From the NCBI GenBank assembly GCA_032718475.1, contig JAUCBJ010005217.1, forward strand, positions 1-58,164: a DNA stretch of 58,164 nt. Direction: 5' to 3'. Position numbers and translations under genes: made by a program. Numbering within the stretch: the stretch's first letter is position 1; every line of letters starts with the position of its first letter. Below, in pieces: positions 21,475 through 32,495 of this stretch. The DNA comes from Nemertoderma westbladi (lineage: Eukaryota > Xenacoelomorpha > Nemertodermatida > Nemertodermatidae). The notes below the pieces were generated by a model that was not told where the DNA came from, made no database searches, and saw only the letters and a program-made list of their open reading frames with translations.

Positions 21475-24400
21475 CTCTCCCCAACACCTCCAGAGCTCGC
21501 CATCACCCACACAACTCCCCAACACCTCCAGAGCTCGCGATCACCCACACAACTCCCCAACACCTCCAGAGCTCGCCATCACCCACACAACTCCCCAACA
21601 CCTCCAGAGCTCGCGATCACCCACACAACTCCCCAACACCTCCAGAGCTCGCCATCACCCACACAACTCCCCAACACCTCCAGAGCTCGCGATCACCCAC
21701 ACAACTCCCCAACACCTCCAGAGCTCGCAATCACCCACACAACTCCCCAACACCTCCAGAGCTCGCCATCACCCACACAACTCCCCAACACCTCCAGAGC
21801 TCGCCATCACCCACACAACTCCCCAACACCTTCAGAGTTCGCGATCACCCACACAACTCCCCAACACGTCCAGATCTCGCGATCACCCACACAACTCCCC
21901 AACACCTCCAGAGTTCGCCATCACCCACACAACTCCCCAACACCTCCAGAGCTCGCGATCACCCACACAACTCCCCAACACCTCCAGAGCTCGCAATCAC
22001 CCACACAACTCCCCAACACCTCCAGAGCTCGCCATCACCCACACAACTCCCCAACACCTCCAGAGCTCGCCATCACCCACACAACTCCCCAACACCTTCA
22101 GAGTTCGCGATCACCCACACAACTCCCCAACACCTCCAGAGCTCGCAATCACCCACACAACTCACCAACACCTCCAGAGCTCGCAATCACCCACACAACT
22201 CCCCAACACCTCCAGAGCTCGCAATCACCCACACAACTCCCCAACACCTCCAGAGCTCGCCATCACCCACACAACTCCCCAACACCTCCAGAGCTCGCGA
22301 TCACCCACACAACTCCCCAACACCTCCAGAGCTCGCAATCACCCACACAACTCCCCAACACCTCCAGAGCTCGCCATCACCCACACAACTCCCCAACACC
22401 TTCAGAGTTCGCGATCACCCACACAACTCCCCAACACCTCCAGAGCTCGCGATCACCCACACAACTCCCCAACACCTCCAGAGCTCGCAATCACCCACAC
22501 AACTCTCCCCAACACCTCCAGAGCTCGCCATCACCCACACAACTCCCCAACACCTCCAGAGCTCGCGATCACCCACACAACTCCCCAACACCTCCAGAGC
22601 TCGCAATCACCCACACAACTCTCCCCAACACCTCCAGAGCTCGCCATCACCCACACAACTCCCCAACACCTTCAGAGTTCGCGATCACCCACACAACTCC
22701 CCAACACCTCCAGATCTCGCGATTACCCACACAACTCCCCAACACCTCCAGAGCTCGCGATCACCCACACAACTCCCCAACACCTCCAGAGCTCGCAATC
22801 ACCCACACAACTCTCCCCAACACCTCCAGAGCTCGCCATCACCCACACAACTCCCCCACGCCTCCAGAGCTCGCGATCACCCACACAACTCCCCAACACC
22901 TCCAGAGCTCGCAATCACCCACACAACTCTCCCCAACACCTCCAGAGCTCGCCATCACCCACACAACTCCCCAACACCTTCAGAGTTCGCGATCACCCAC
23001 ACAACTCCCCAACACCTCCAGATCTCGCGATCACCCACACAACTCCCCAACACCTCCAGAGCTCGCCATCACCCACACAACTCCCCAACACCTTCAGAGT
23101 TCGCGATCACCCACACAACTCCCCAACACCTCCAGAGCTCGGGATCACCCACACAACTCCCCAACACCTCCAGAGCTCGCAATCACCCACACAACTCTCC
23201 CCAACACCTCCAGAGCTCGCCATCACCCACACAACTCCCCAACACCTCCAGAGCTCGCGATCACCCACACAACTCCCCAACACCTCCAGAGCTCGCAATC
23301 ACCCACACAACTCTCCCCAACACCTCCAGAGCTCGCCATCACCCACACAACTCCCCAACACCTTCAGAGTTCGCGATCACCCACACAATTCCCCAACACC
23401 TCCAGATCTCGCGATCACCCACACAACTCCCCAACACCTCCAGAGCTCGCGATCACCCACACAACTCCCCAACACCTCCAGAGCTCGCAATCACCCACAC
23501 AACACAACTCTCCCCAACACCTCCAGAGCTCGCCATCACCCACACAACTCCCCAACACCTTCAGAGTTCGCGATCACCCACACAACTCCCCCACACCTCC
23601 AGAGCTCGCCATCATCCACACTACTCCCCAACACTTCCAGATCTCGCGATCACCCACACAACTCCCCAACACCTCCAGATCTCGCGATCACCCACACAAC
23701 TCCCCAACACCTCCAGAGCTCGCCATCACCCACACAACTCTCCCCAACACCTCCAGAGCTCGCGATCACCCACACAACTCCCCAACACCTCCAGAGCTCG
23801 CAATCACCCACACAACTCTCCCCAACACCTCCAGAGCTCGCCATCACCCACACAACTCCCCAACACCTTCAGAGTTCGCGATCACCCACACAATTCCCCA
23901 ACACCTCCAGATCTCGCGATCACCCACACAACTCCCCAACACCTCCAGAGCTCGCGATCACCCACACAACTCCCCAACACCTCCAGAGCTCGCGATCACC
24001 CACACAACTCCCCAACACCTACAGAGCTCGCGATCACCCACACAACTCCCCAACACCTCCAGAGCTCGCAATCACCCACACAACTCTCCCCAACACCTCC
24101 AGAGCTCGCCATCACCCACACAACTCCCCAACACCTTCAGAGTTCGCGATCACCCACACAATTCCCCAACACCTCCAGATCTCGCGATCACCCACACAAC
24201 TCCCCAACACCTCCAGAGCTCGCGATCACCCACACAACTCCCCAACACCTCCAGAGCTCGCAATCACCCACACAACTCTCCCCAACACCTCCAGAGCTCG
24301 CCATCACCCACACAACTCCCCAACACCTTCAGAGTTCGCGATCACCCACACAACTCCCCCACACCTCCAGAGCTCGCCATCATCCACACTACTCCCCAAC

Positions 24401-25085
24401 ACTTCCAGATCTCGCGATCACCCACACAACTCCCCAACACCTCCAGATCTCGCGATCACCCACACAACTCCCCAACACCTCCAGAGCTCGCCATCACCCA
24501 CACAACTCTCCCCAACACCTTCAGAGTTCGCGATCACCCACACAACTCCCCCACACCTCCAGAGCTCGCCATCATCCACACTACTCCCCAACACTTCCAG
24601 ATCTCGCGATCACCCACACAACTCCCCAACACCTCCAGATCTCGCGATCACCCACACAACTCCCCAACACCTCCAGAGCTCGCCATCACCCACACAACTC
24701 TCCCCAACACCTCCAGAGTTCGCGATCACCCACACAACTCCCCAACACCTCCAGAGTTCGCGATCACTCATACAACTCCACAACACCTCCAGAGTTCGCT
24801 ATCACCCACACATCTCCCCAATACCTCCAGAGCTCGGGATCTCCCATTCAACTCCCCAACACCTCCAGAGCTCGCGATCACCCACACAACTCCCCGACAC
24901 CTCCAGAGCTCGCCATCACCCACATAACTCCCCAACACCTCCAGAGCTCGCGATCACCCACAGAACTCCCCGACACCTCCAGAGCTCGCGATCACCCACA
25001 GAACTCCCCGACACCTCCAGAGTTCGCGATCACCCACACAACTCCCCAACACCTCCAGAACTCGCGATCACCCACACAACCCCCC
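21475..25085 (+). repeat. 38-bp satellite, array 5 (main array)
   Basis: About 95 units in 3.6 kb. The bases after GAGCTCG vary (CCATC, CGATC, CAATC), some units read TTCAGAGTTCGCG or GATCTCGCG, and others carry an extra CT. Blocks of several units repeat in the same order, for instance at a spacing of 308 bp between 22415 and 22723. Units near the right end (24760-25085) are the most divergent. Three 38-bp units equal 38 codons, so the frame stays open and yields an apparent 1281-residue product with no recognisable domain. Confidence 0.96.
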
Positions 25086-26381
25086 AATTAATCTGCCATA
25101 CCCAGACTGCTTCGACACGCATGAAATCAGTCTGTATCTTCCAGTGGTAGAGACAACAGTTAGTTGTAACTTAACTCTACCGGTTGTCTTACTGACAAAA
25201 TTACTCCATTGAGATCCACACAAAATCCGTATATCTCAAAAACTGAGATGGTCCAATTCATATTTCATTGAGGACAATTCTCGAAGAAAAAGAAACATTT
25301 ATAAAAATGGTGCTGTACTGTACTGCATTTCGCAAAGCACGTTATATATTTAAAAACTGTAACAAAAGTTCAGAATTCCGCCTTTGATAATTATTTGATA
25401 TCAATAGCCTTTCTCGTAAAAGCATTGTTGCTATAGAAACCGTAAGGAACTAAACCCCAGAGGTGTTTTACGTCTGCTTCCTGACAGTAATTAATTATTA
25501 ATTGATGATGCAAAGAACTACAGTAGCTGATCTACGTAAAACAACCTGTTTAAATAAGGCAAACATCCGCAACACTTCCAGGGTGCAACGGTGTCACGGT
25601 GACGGTAATGAAATGGTGTTTACTGTATATATAATTTATACACCATGTCCTGGAATAACGACACAATATTCCAGGACTTTAAAGTGCTAATTATGAGCAT
25701 TGGCGAATCTAATTTTATTTTAATAAAATTCTATAAGTTATAAAATGTTATATTTTATGAATTATTTGTAATTATGCATACCCGTACTTAAATATTCTAT
25801 AATATATTTTCATTTTAACGATTAGAGCCTACTCAGTAAATTTCATGAAGATTAATTATAATTTTATTTGTAGCTAAACCACAACAGATAAATCTTGCAT
25901 TTTCCCAACTCAGGCAAATGGACAATTAGTCAAGCACACTCAGGTTTGTTAGAAAACCATGGCAACCAGCCTTAAACAGTGGTTCAAAACTATAATTTGA
26001 ATAATTGGAGAACAATTTCAATGTGAGTAATACTGCATAAACTATTATTCTGCATACGAATTACATTGTTCTATTATTTAGCTTCTAAAACCGCTACTGC
26101 TTACTGTACAACGTTATACAGTAACTCTACCCATCTTACAGTGTTGAACTTAATAGTATACTGTAAATCACTGTTTTTGCTGAAAAGTAGTGAGGCTACC
26201 ATGCCTTTTAACTATGCAGAGTAACGGATATTTTACCAGTTGGTGGTGAGTTATAGTATTATAATTAATTGAACTCGCAACATAATTTAGGTATTAAAAT
26301 ACATGATTGAAATTCCGGCCAGGCAACGGACTAAGGAGTCGACGAAGTGTGATTGCGTTGTCTGGTAAATTATTAATGACC
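25086..26381. other. Unassigned spacer with one hairpin
   Basis: No gene recognised. A perfect 11-bp inverted repeat GTCCTGGAATA/TATTCCAGGAC with a 9-nt loop lies at 25647-25677. Confidence 0.4.
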
Positions 26382-26566
26382 GGTTTACACGTGGGAACTT
26401 TTTGAGCAACTTTCTCAGCGACTTGGTGAGCAACTCAGGTGTCCGATCAAACACATTTCGTATTCATGTAAACACAAAGTTGCTGTAAAAAAAAGTTACC
26501 GAAAAAGTAAAAATTAAGTTGTTAGTTGCTGAACAAGTAGCATAAAATGTTGCCTCATGTAAACAG
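26382..26566. mobile_element. Short MITE-like element
   Basis: The ends GGTTTACACGTGGGAAC and, read from the right, CTGTTTACATGAGGCAAC are imperfect inverted repeats. The interior is rich in GCAACTT/AGTTGC. Length is about 185 bp without coding capacity. No clear target duplication is visible. Confidence 0.5.
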
Positions 26567-26799
26567 GTATTCTAGTACAAGTTGCCCTATAGAATTTTAT
26601 TATTTTGTTATTTTTATAGTGCAGCTCCATATTAACAATTTGCAGCAATTTTGGTGTCATTGGATGGCTAGAAGGTGCTATTTTTGATTCCAAGTAAATT
26701 TAAATATATCTTTCCATTATTATAGCGTATGGAGAGATAGTACCTGTATGTTCCATCAAATAGGTTGTGATTTCGCATTTCGTTGCCTAATTTGGCAAC

Positions 26800-27246
26800 C
26801 TAATTTGGCACTGGCACTTAAGGTAGTCGTAATTATGCCAGTAACTCTACCATTCTTTCCTTATTTGACACGAATGACTTAGATGTGGAAGCTTTCCGAT
26901 CAGCAGCGCGTCTACTAATTCGTGCTAATAAATGTCCTAATCAAACAATACAAAAAGTTCTCAAAAGCAATCTGCTGCTGAACGATGTAACCCGCAATTA
27001 AAAGGTTCTACTTTTTGGAAATGTCTCAGAGAATTCCCGTGCCCCACATTAAAATCCATGGTTTATTACGAATATTCGAAAAATAAAATTCTAGAAAGTA
27101 TAACTAATGGACCAGCATCGACAAATGATATGAATAACACGGATTTTATTAAAGCCACATTCGAACTGTCAGGATTATCATTTGGTCGGAAGCACGAGAA
27201 GATCATGGAATATTTTGGAATCGACTCAAGTGACGGAACGGTTTAA
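26800..27246 (+). pseudogene. Unrecognised broken ORF
   Basis: Two overlapping open frames look like one interrupted coding sequence. The first (about 26820-26999) reads DLDVEAFRSAARLLIRANKC and ends at TAA after LLLNDVTRN. The second opens near 26942 and reads STFWKCLREFPCPTLKSMVY, ending DSSDGTV at 27246. The composition looks protein-like, but I recognise no domain. It could be a fragment of a transposon gag or of a host gene with a frameshift. Confidence 0.3.
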
Positions 27247-29094
27247 CACGTTAAGCGCGGATATCTAACCTCTATTGGTTGAACCAGTTTTAGTTTTTAT
27301 TACCTAACTATAATTTAAGCAAAGATGAACTTTTATTAGCGCGCCGGCCGATTTGTAATCGTTACTTTAAACTTGTAAAGCTAATTTCTTAATATGTTCC
27401 TATGTTTACTGACACATTATCTTATATCAACTTGATTGATTAAATATATTGAAATTTAATTGAATTTCTAGAACATAGTTGGACCTTCACACAATATTAT
27501 GGTAGCTATCAAATATTTTTATGGTAGCTAGTATTTTATGAAAATATTGCAAATAATAATTGTAAAATCAAATATTTGGTATTTTTATTTTCTCTAAACT
27601 AACAAAAATATGAATGTTTATTATTTATATGTGTTTTCCGTTATTTCTAATTCACAAGGCATTAATTGTTCTAGAACACAATTTAGCTAACTTTTGTTTT
27701 TTAAAATGGCTGTTTCTAGAGACTACATACGTAGTTATCCTACCGAACTGAACATAGAGGCCTGCATCACCCTGCAGAGATGCTACCTGAAGCTTGCTTT
27801 ACATTGCTATTGTTAAGTATATTAGTTAAAATTGTTTGCGCATTATCTTTCTGAGTAATATATAGGCCAACACTGCGCAGTATGTAATATACCTGATTTT
27901 AAAAAACGGATTCAGTGATATTTAAAGATATATAATAAGTAATTCTGATGTTTGTGCATGCGATGTTGATAATGAAAATGGTAAAGTCAATTTTATCAAC
28001 AGTTCATAAATAATTCAATATAAATCTGACATAATATTGTCACAAGCGTATCTAATACTTACGGGATTGAATGCAAAATGCAAATGCAATATGCATAGTC
28101 AGTCACAACAAACCTCAAAGTCCTTATGTACAAGTTATACAAACAGGCCTTACAAAAATGGACAGTAGTATTTTTGCATGAATGATAATGAATAATTCTG
28201 ATGTTTGAGCTGTTTGAGCTGTTTGTTGTATATTGAATCTTGGAAGCCTCTATTTATGAATAATTCAATATGAATCTGACAAATACTCTCAAAGGCGCAA
28301 AGGCGTATCATTATCTTATACAGTAGGTTGGAATTTTAAAATAATATGTATACAGAAACAATGAGTATAGTCAGCCGAAAACAAATAGCATAATGCCAGT
28401 GAGATAGATATATTTTGATGTTTTGAAGATTACCGCTACTTCTGCCTACAATCGAGACGTTACAATAATGACTAACTTGCATTTTTCATAAAAGTTGATA
28501 AACAAATATTAGTATTGTTATTGTGGTGTGAGGAACATATAAAGCCATGATGATCTTCCCTTTGTTACTATTGTTCACACTTGTGCCTGCCTATATATTT
28601 TGTTGTTGGTAAATAAAACCACGATGTTTGGCCTTCGCGCAGCACAAGAGCCATGTAATAAAATGTACTAAGGCTATTTAAGTTAAGTATGATATTTTTA
28701 GTTTTACAATACTCGCCTCTTTCATTAGCCTCGTTGCGTTCTTCCTGTTTTGCTCAAATTTATTTTCTTAAACGCGGACTGACGACCTTTATAACTATGC
28801 AAAGTCTCGAAACTGTGTGAGTAATTAGTAATTTATGGCAGATGGATACTCGTATCTACTGCCAACTCGTTCCGTTCATCCTGTACAACCTGGTCACCAA
28901 ATTCATACCCTAGAACATTCCATATATGTCATTTTATCCACTACTAATAATTGGATAAAATGGCACATCGTCCAATATTCTAAAAGGAACTACTATAGAA
29001 TATATTGTTAACCATGTACAACACTTTTGGATTATTTTATTATATTATTATTATTATTTATATTTGCTGCTTATATATGTATATATATGCTTTA
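27247..29094. other. Unassigned AT-rich spacer
   Basis: No gene recognised. An imperfect hairpin lies at 28927-28965 (TGTCATTTTATCCA against TGGATAAAATGGCA). Between 27470 and 27710, fragments such as TTCTAGAACA and TATGGTAGCTAG resemble the interior of the 7659-8412 foldback and may be a decayed relative. Confidence 0.35.
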
Positions 29095-29258
29095 TACTAC
29101 TACTATACTACTACTGCTACCTACTACTACTAGGATCGGCATGCTGCATTGCAGCTGCATTTTTAAGAATGCTGTGCTGGCTTGTCGACTAAATTGCGCC
29201 GCCATAACTCCCTATCACCCATGACATTTGCTAGATCATCCGCATCTTCAAGGCCAAT
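29095..29258 (-). pseudogene. RTE-like LINE copy 4, 3' terminal part
   Basis: The 3' end of the minus-strand LINE whose body resumes at 39870. It reads from the TAGTAGTAG-type tail through the untranslated part (GGCTTGTCGACTAAATTGCG) to AAGGCCAAT, where the LTR retrotransposon enters. Copies at 1815-2185 and 11187-11575 show the uninterrupted order. Confidence 0.88.
29254..29258. other. Target-site duplication CCAAT (left)
   Basis: CCAAT here and at 39870-39874 flank the LTR retrotransposon. A 5-bp duplication is usual for BEL/Pao and Gypsy integrases. Confidence 0.88.
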
Positions 29259-30506
29259 TGTACGCGCTTTTGAAGACCTTTAGCAGTTTAACCTGCCAAA
29301 TTTTATATGTCTTTTGGTTTATAAATCGACTCTAGAAAATGACAATATTTAATACCAATAAACACAACATTAGCAGAAGCCAGCCTAGTGCGCGTCCATT
29401 CACCCGCTGGATAATCCCGGGAGACTGGATTCTGAGGGCTTAGATTATTATTGCAGTGAAGCTTACGGTATTGTATTATTCGATTGATCGTTAATAAATA
29501 ATTTCTGACTAATATTATTCACTTTCGGGAAATATTAACAGTTCCTTTAGGACGTGGCGCTCTATCTAAGTAAACAGAGATATGACTTATACTAATCACA
29601 ACGGTAAGTCGGTAAGGCTTATGATTCACGTATGAGGCGCATTCTTTAGGAAATGCTTAGTTATCAATCACAATCATGCACACTACCGGTAACACACAAT
29701 ACTGCCCACTAATTTGCCGACCGTCAATGATTTTTATCATATATAAAGAGAACAGCAACGGACCAATGTAGTGCTTATCAAATAGCATTAAATTCACTAC
29801 AAACCACAACAATATAAGTCGCAATCGCTATATATATAACCCGCCTCTCTAACCTGTAGTGTATCAAGAAAATTGGGAAATTTGGGTTCTTTATAAATGT
29901 TCTCCAAATAATATTCAATCCACTGATATAAGATATGACAACAGTAAAACATTAAGACGGTAGGTTAAGATATGATATGCACTGATATGGACCGATATGT
30001 GAGTTGTTATGAACCGATAACAGTCATACGTTCTATAATCTTAAGCCTACTAATGTTTCTTTCTAGAGCCGTTGTTTCTGGCTTAGACAGCAATAACAAC
30101 AAAGTATCAGTAAAAAACTGTAAGACTGAACAATCCCAGTATGATCGGCTCAAAGCTCCACATCGACAGAGAGAATCGCTCTGATTGGCTGAAGCCAAAC
30201 AAAGAACCATGCGTCCAATGGCTGTTTCCATTTAAGCAACCAGCTGCTAGATGTCGTAATCTGAATCATCACGGCTAAGCTGTGTAAAAGTATTTGCCGT
30301 ATTGCGGGTTTTTTGCCTTACCATGTCCGCTAAAACACGTATATAGCAGAATGACTTTTATGTCCGTTAAAACACCTGTAACGGTACCTTGCGGGCGAGG
30401 GGAATATATATACAGTTAGAGAACCTTTTTTAGAGTATTCCAGCGCCTGGGGGGAAACTGGATTGCGAAGCAAAGGGGCCAGTTATATCCCACAGAAGCT
30501 TTTACA
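29259..30506 (-). repeat. 3' LTR (left)
   Basis: 1248 bp, starting TGTACGCGC and ending CTTTTACA on the plus strand, so TG...CA in either orientation. It matches 38626-39869 apart from a GGTA indel and two substitutions. A 70-74 residue ORF inside each LTR is conserved only because the LTRs are nearly identical. Confidence 0.93.
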
Positions 30507-30530
30507 CCGCTCCCAGAAAATGGGATTTGA
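30507..30530 (-). promoter_or_regulatory. Candidate polypurine tract
   Basis: On the minus strand the bases just before the 3' LTR read CTGGGAGCGG, a short purine-rich run in the position where plus-strand priming occurs in LTR retrotransposons. Confidence 0.5.
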
Positions 30531-30584
30531 GTCTATAAAATATACAAAATCACAGTTTCTAATATACGTAAATACTCTAAGCAG

Positions 30585-31823
30585 TTAGTCTTTCTTGCGC
30601 GGACGGCGTTTACGCAGTTTTTTAAAGCTAGCCAGAGTCCTTTTCTCTTTGGGGCGAGCCACTTTACAAGGAGGGCTATAACTCCTGGGTGAAGGGTGCA
30701 ATATGATTGCATCAGAGGGTGTAGGATTATGGTCGGTGTATCCGTCAGTCGAAGTACCGGGTTGATTGACATCAACGTCAGGTGAGAGGGGTCTAACGGC
30801 TTTGAGAGCTCGTTTCAAGACAGCCGCTCTTACGGGTCCTTTACGAGTGGTCTGAACGAGGGCCGTGGGTGGACCATAGGCAGTTAGAAACTTCCGGGGT
30901 TTAATGGTCCTTTCCAACTCGCGTTCGCGGGCTCGGTATTCGTAAGGCCGTCGATATACTTCCTGTAACTCGGGGTGTGAGTCAACAAACAAGTCTCCAT
31001 AGTCTGGATCCTGACGGATATAATTGATTAAGTTATAGGAATGAAGGTCGCTAGGATTAACACTCCTGAGAAATTTGCGTACGAATTTGGTTGAAATACA
31101 TTCTCCGACGCGCTTCAGTAGCTCGTAACTTGATATGCGTGATTTCTGTTCAACCGAAGCGAATAGATAAGGATGGAACGCATAAACTCCTTCGTAAGCG
31201 CGTCCGGGATAATAGCGATGGCGCGAATCACAATGTAAATCAACGTTCGCTTCCCAAGCTCTGATGTAACGCAGTGTGGTCATTTCATCTACGCTTTCCA
31301 AATCGTGATTAAAAGGGCAGTCGAAACTAGCATGTCCCTTTAGTTGACAATGGTGACATTGAGTCATAAATTGAGGGCAAACCGCAAAGATATGCAGGTT
31401 ATTGAGTCTGCAATATGCGCAATAAATTTCCATAGTCGGTTGTTCTTTGAAATAGGAACAGCGGACGTTGGTGTCCATGGGCGTATCGTGGTCTCTCGAT
31501 GCGCATAACCGACAACGTTGCCTAGAAACATAGTTGGCATGTCGATAATCGTACGCAGTGAGACACTGTGGACCTTGATACCATTCTAGGATGTAATCGT
31601 TGTCGCTGTTCCGGGCGCGATAGGCTGAATCTCCTCAGATTCTAGGCATATTGGTTCGTCTTCCCAGTCTGTTACGAATAGAATTTTCGTGATCTATTCT
31701 CGGTTTATCGTTCCGACTCCGCTGGGTATGATATTTAAATAGAACCATTTCCCTTTCGGTGTCTACATCGTCCGTATCATGTAAATCGATAGGATGGCCG
31801 GTAGCTAGGAAGTCCAAATATTA
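30585..31823 (-). pseudogene. Zinc-knuckle accessory ORF of the LTR element, one in-frame TGA
   Basis: One frame runs about 413 codons with a single TGA at 31635-31637. The longest ATG-initiated part is 31478-30585 (297 residues). From that ATG, residues 20-34 follow C-x2-C-x5-H-x4-C and residues 41-54 follow C-x2-C-x4-H-x4-C (CHHCQLKGHASFDC), a classic retroviral-type zinc knuckle. More Cys pairs (CRLC) lie upstream of the ATG. The C-terminus is strongly basic (FKKLRKRRPRKKD). There is no transmembrane segment, so it is not an envelope. RNA or DNA binding is likely; no known family recognised. The TGA may be a mutation, or the protein may simply start at 31478. Confidence 0.6.
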
Positions 31824-32495
31824 AATTAATATTTAGGATGGGCACCGATTTATTCCAGAGCTAATCTGGGGACGTTAACCACTGATTCTAGAATTTTGTC
31901 TTTCAAGTATATCGGTGGGTGCCGCGATATCTTAATCGACTAGAATTACAGATGGTCAAAAGTTTAACAGATTTATTTGCGTTTTACGCTACTGTTATAT
32001 GGACATCACGCTACTATATGTATTATTTAATATAAGGTAGAAGAGCAATATCGCACGAAGCAATGTCAGTGTGAAGAGGCAAGTCGTTTCCAAGGTCTAC
32101 CCAGAGCTTGGTTTAGCCGAGACACGAGGATCTGAACTTTGCATTCCTAATACTCTGCCTACCAATAATACTTGAATATAGTAGGAGCTTTATTGTACTT
32201 TAATAAGTACGGACATTTCATCTTACTGTAGTCACGTATTTATAATATGATACGGACAGTAAGGAAAGAGAAAAATAATTATTTCTCGCCGTCGCACTAA
32301 ATATATATTATAAGTAATTACATACGTAATAAACACTAATATATTGCACTAATCTACTAAATAATCACTAAAATAACATTCTACTAAATAAAATTAAAGA
32401 AAACGATTATAATAAAATTACATAATAATACATACATAAATATAAAATAAAAACAAATATAAAATGATATAGTCACACGCCCACTCCACATGCTA
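31824..32495 (-). other. Internal non-coding part of the LTR element
   Basis: AT-rich sequence between the Gag-protease stop and the zinc-knuckle ORF. In a full BEL/Pao element integrase would lie here; I see no integrase motif. Confidence 0.45.

Noticed and set aside
21305-25150. A 1281-codon proline/threonine/histidine-rich ORF
   Set aside because: It is LINE-B 3' untranslated sequence followed by the 38-bp satellite; the repeat period explains the open frame.
29972-30231. Small ORFs inside the LTRs as genes
   Set aside because: They recur in the other LTR only because the LTRs are almost identical; there is no domain, and the frame differs in length between copies.
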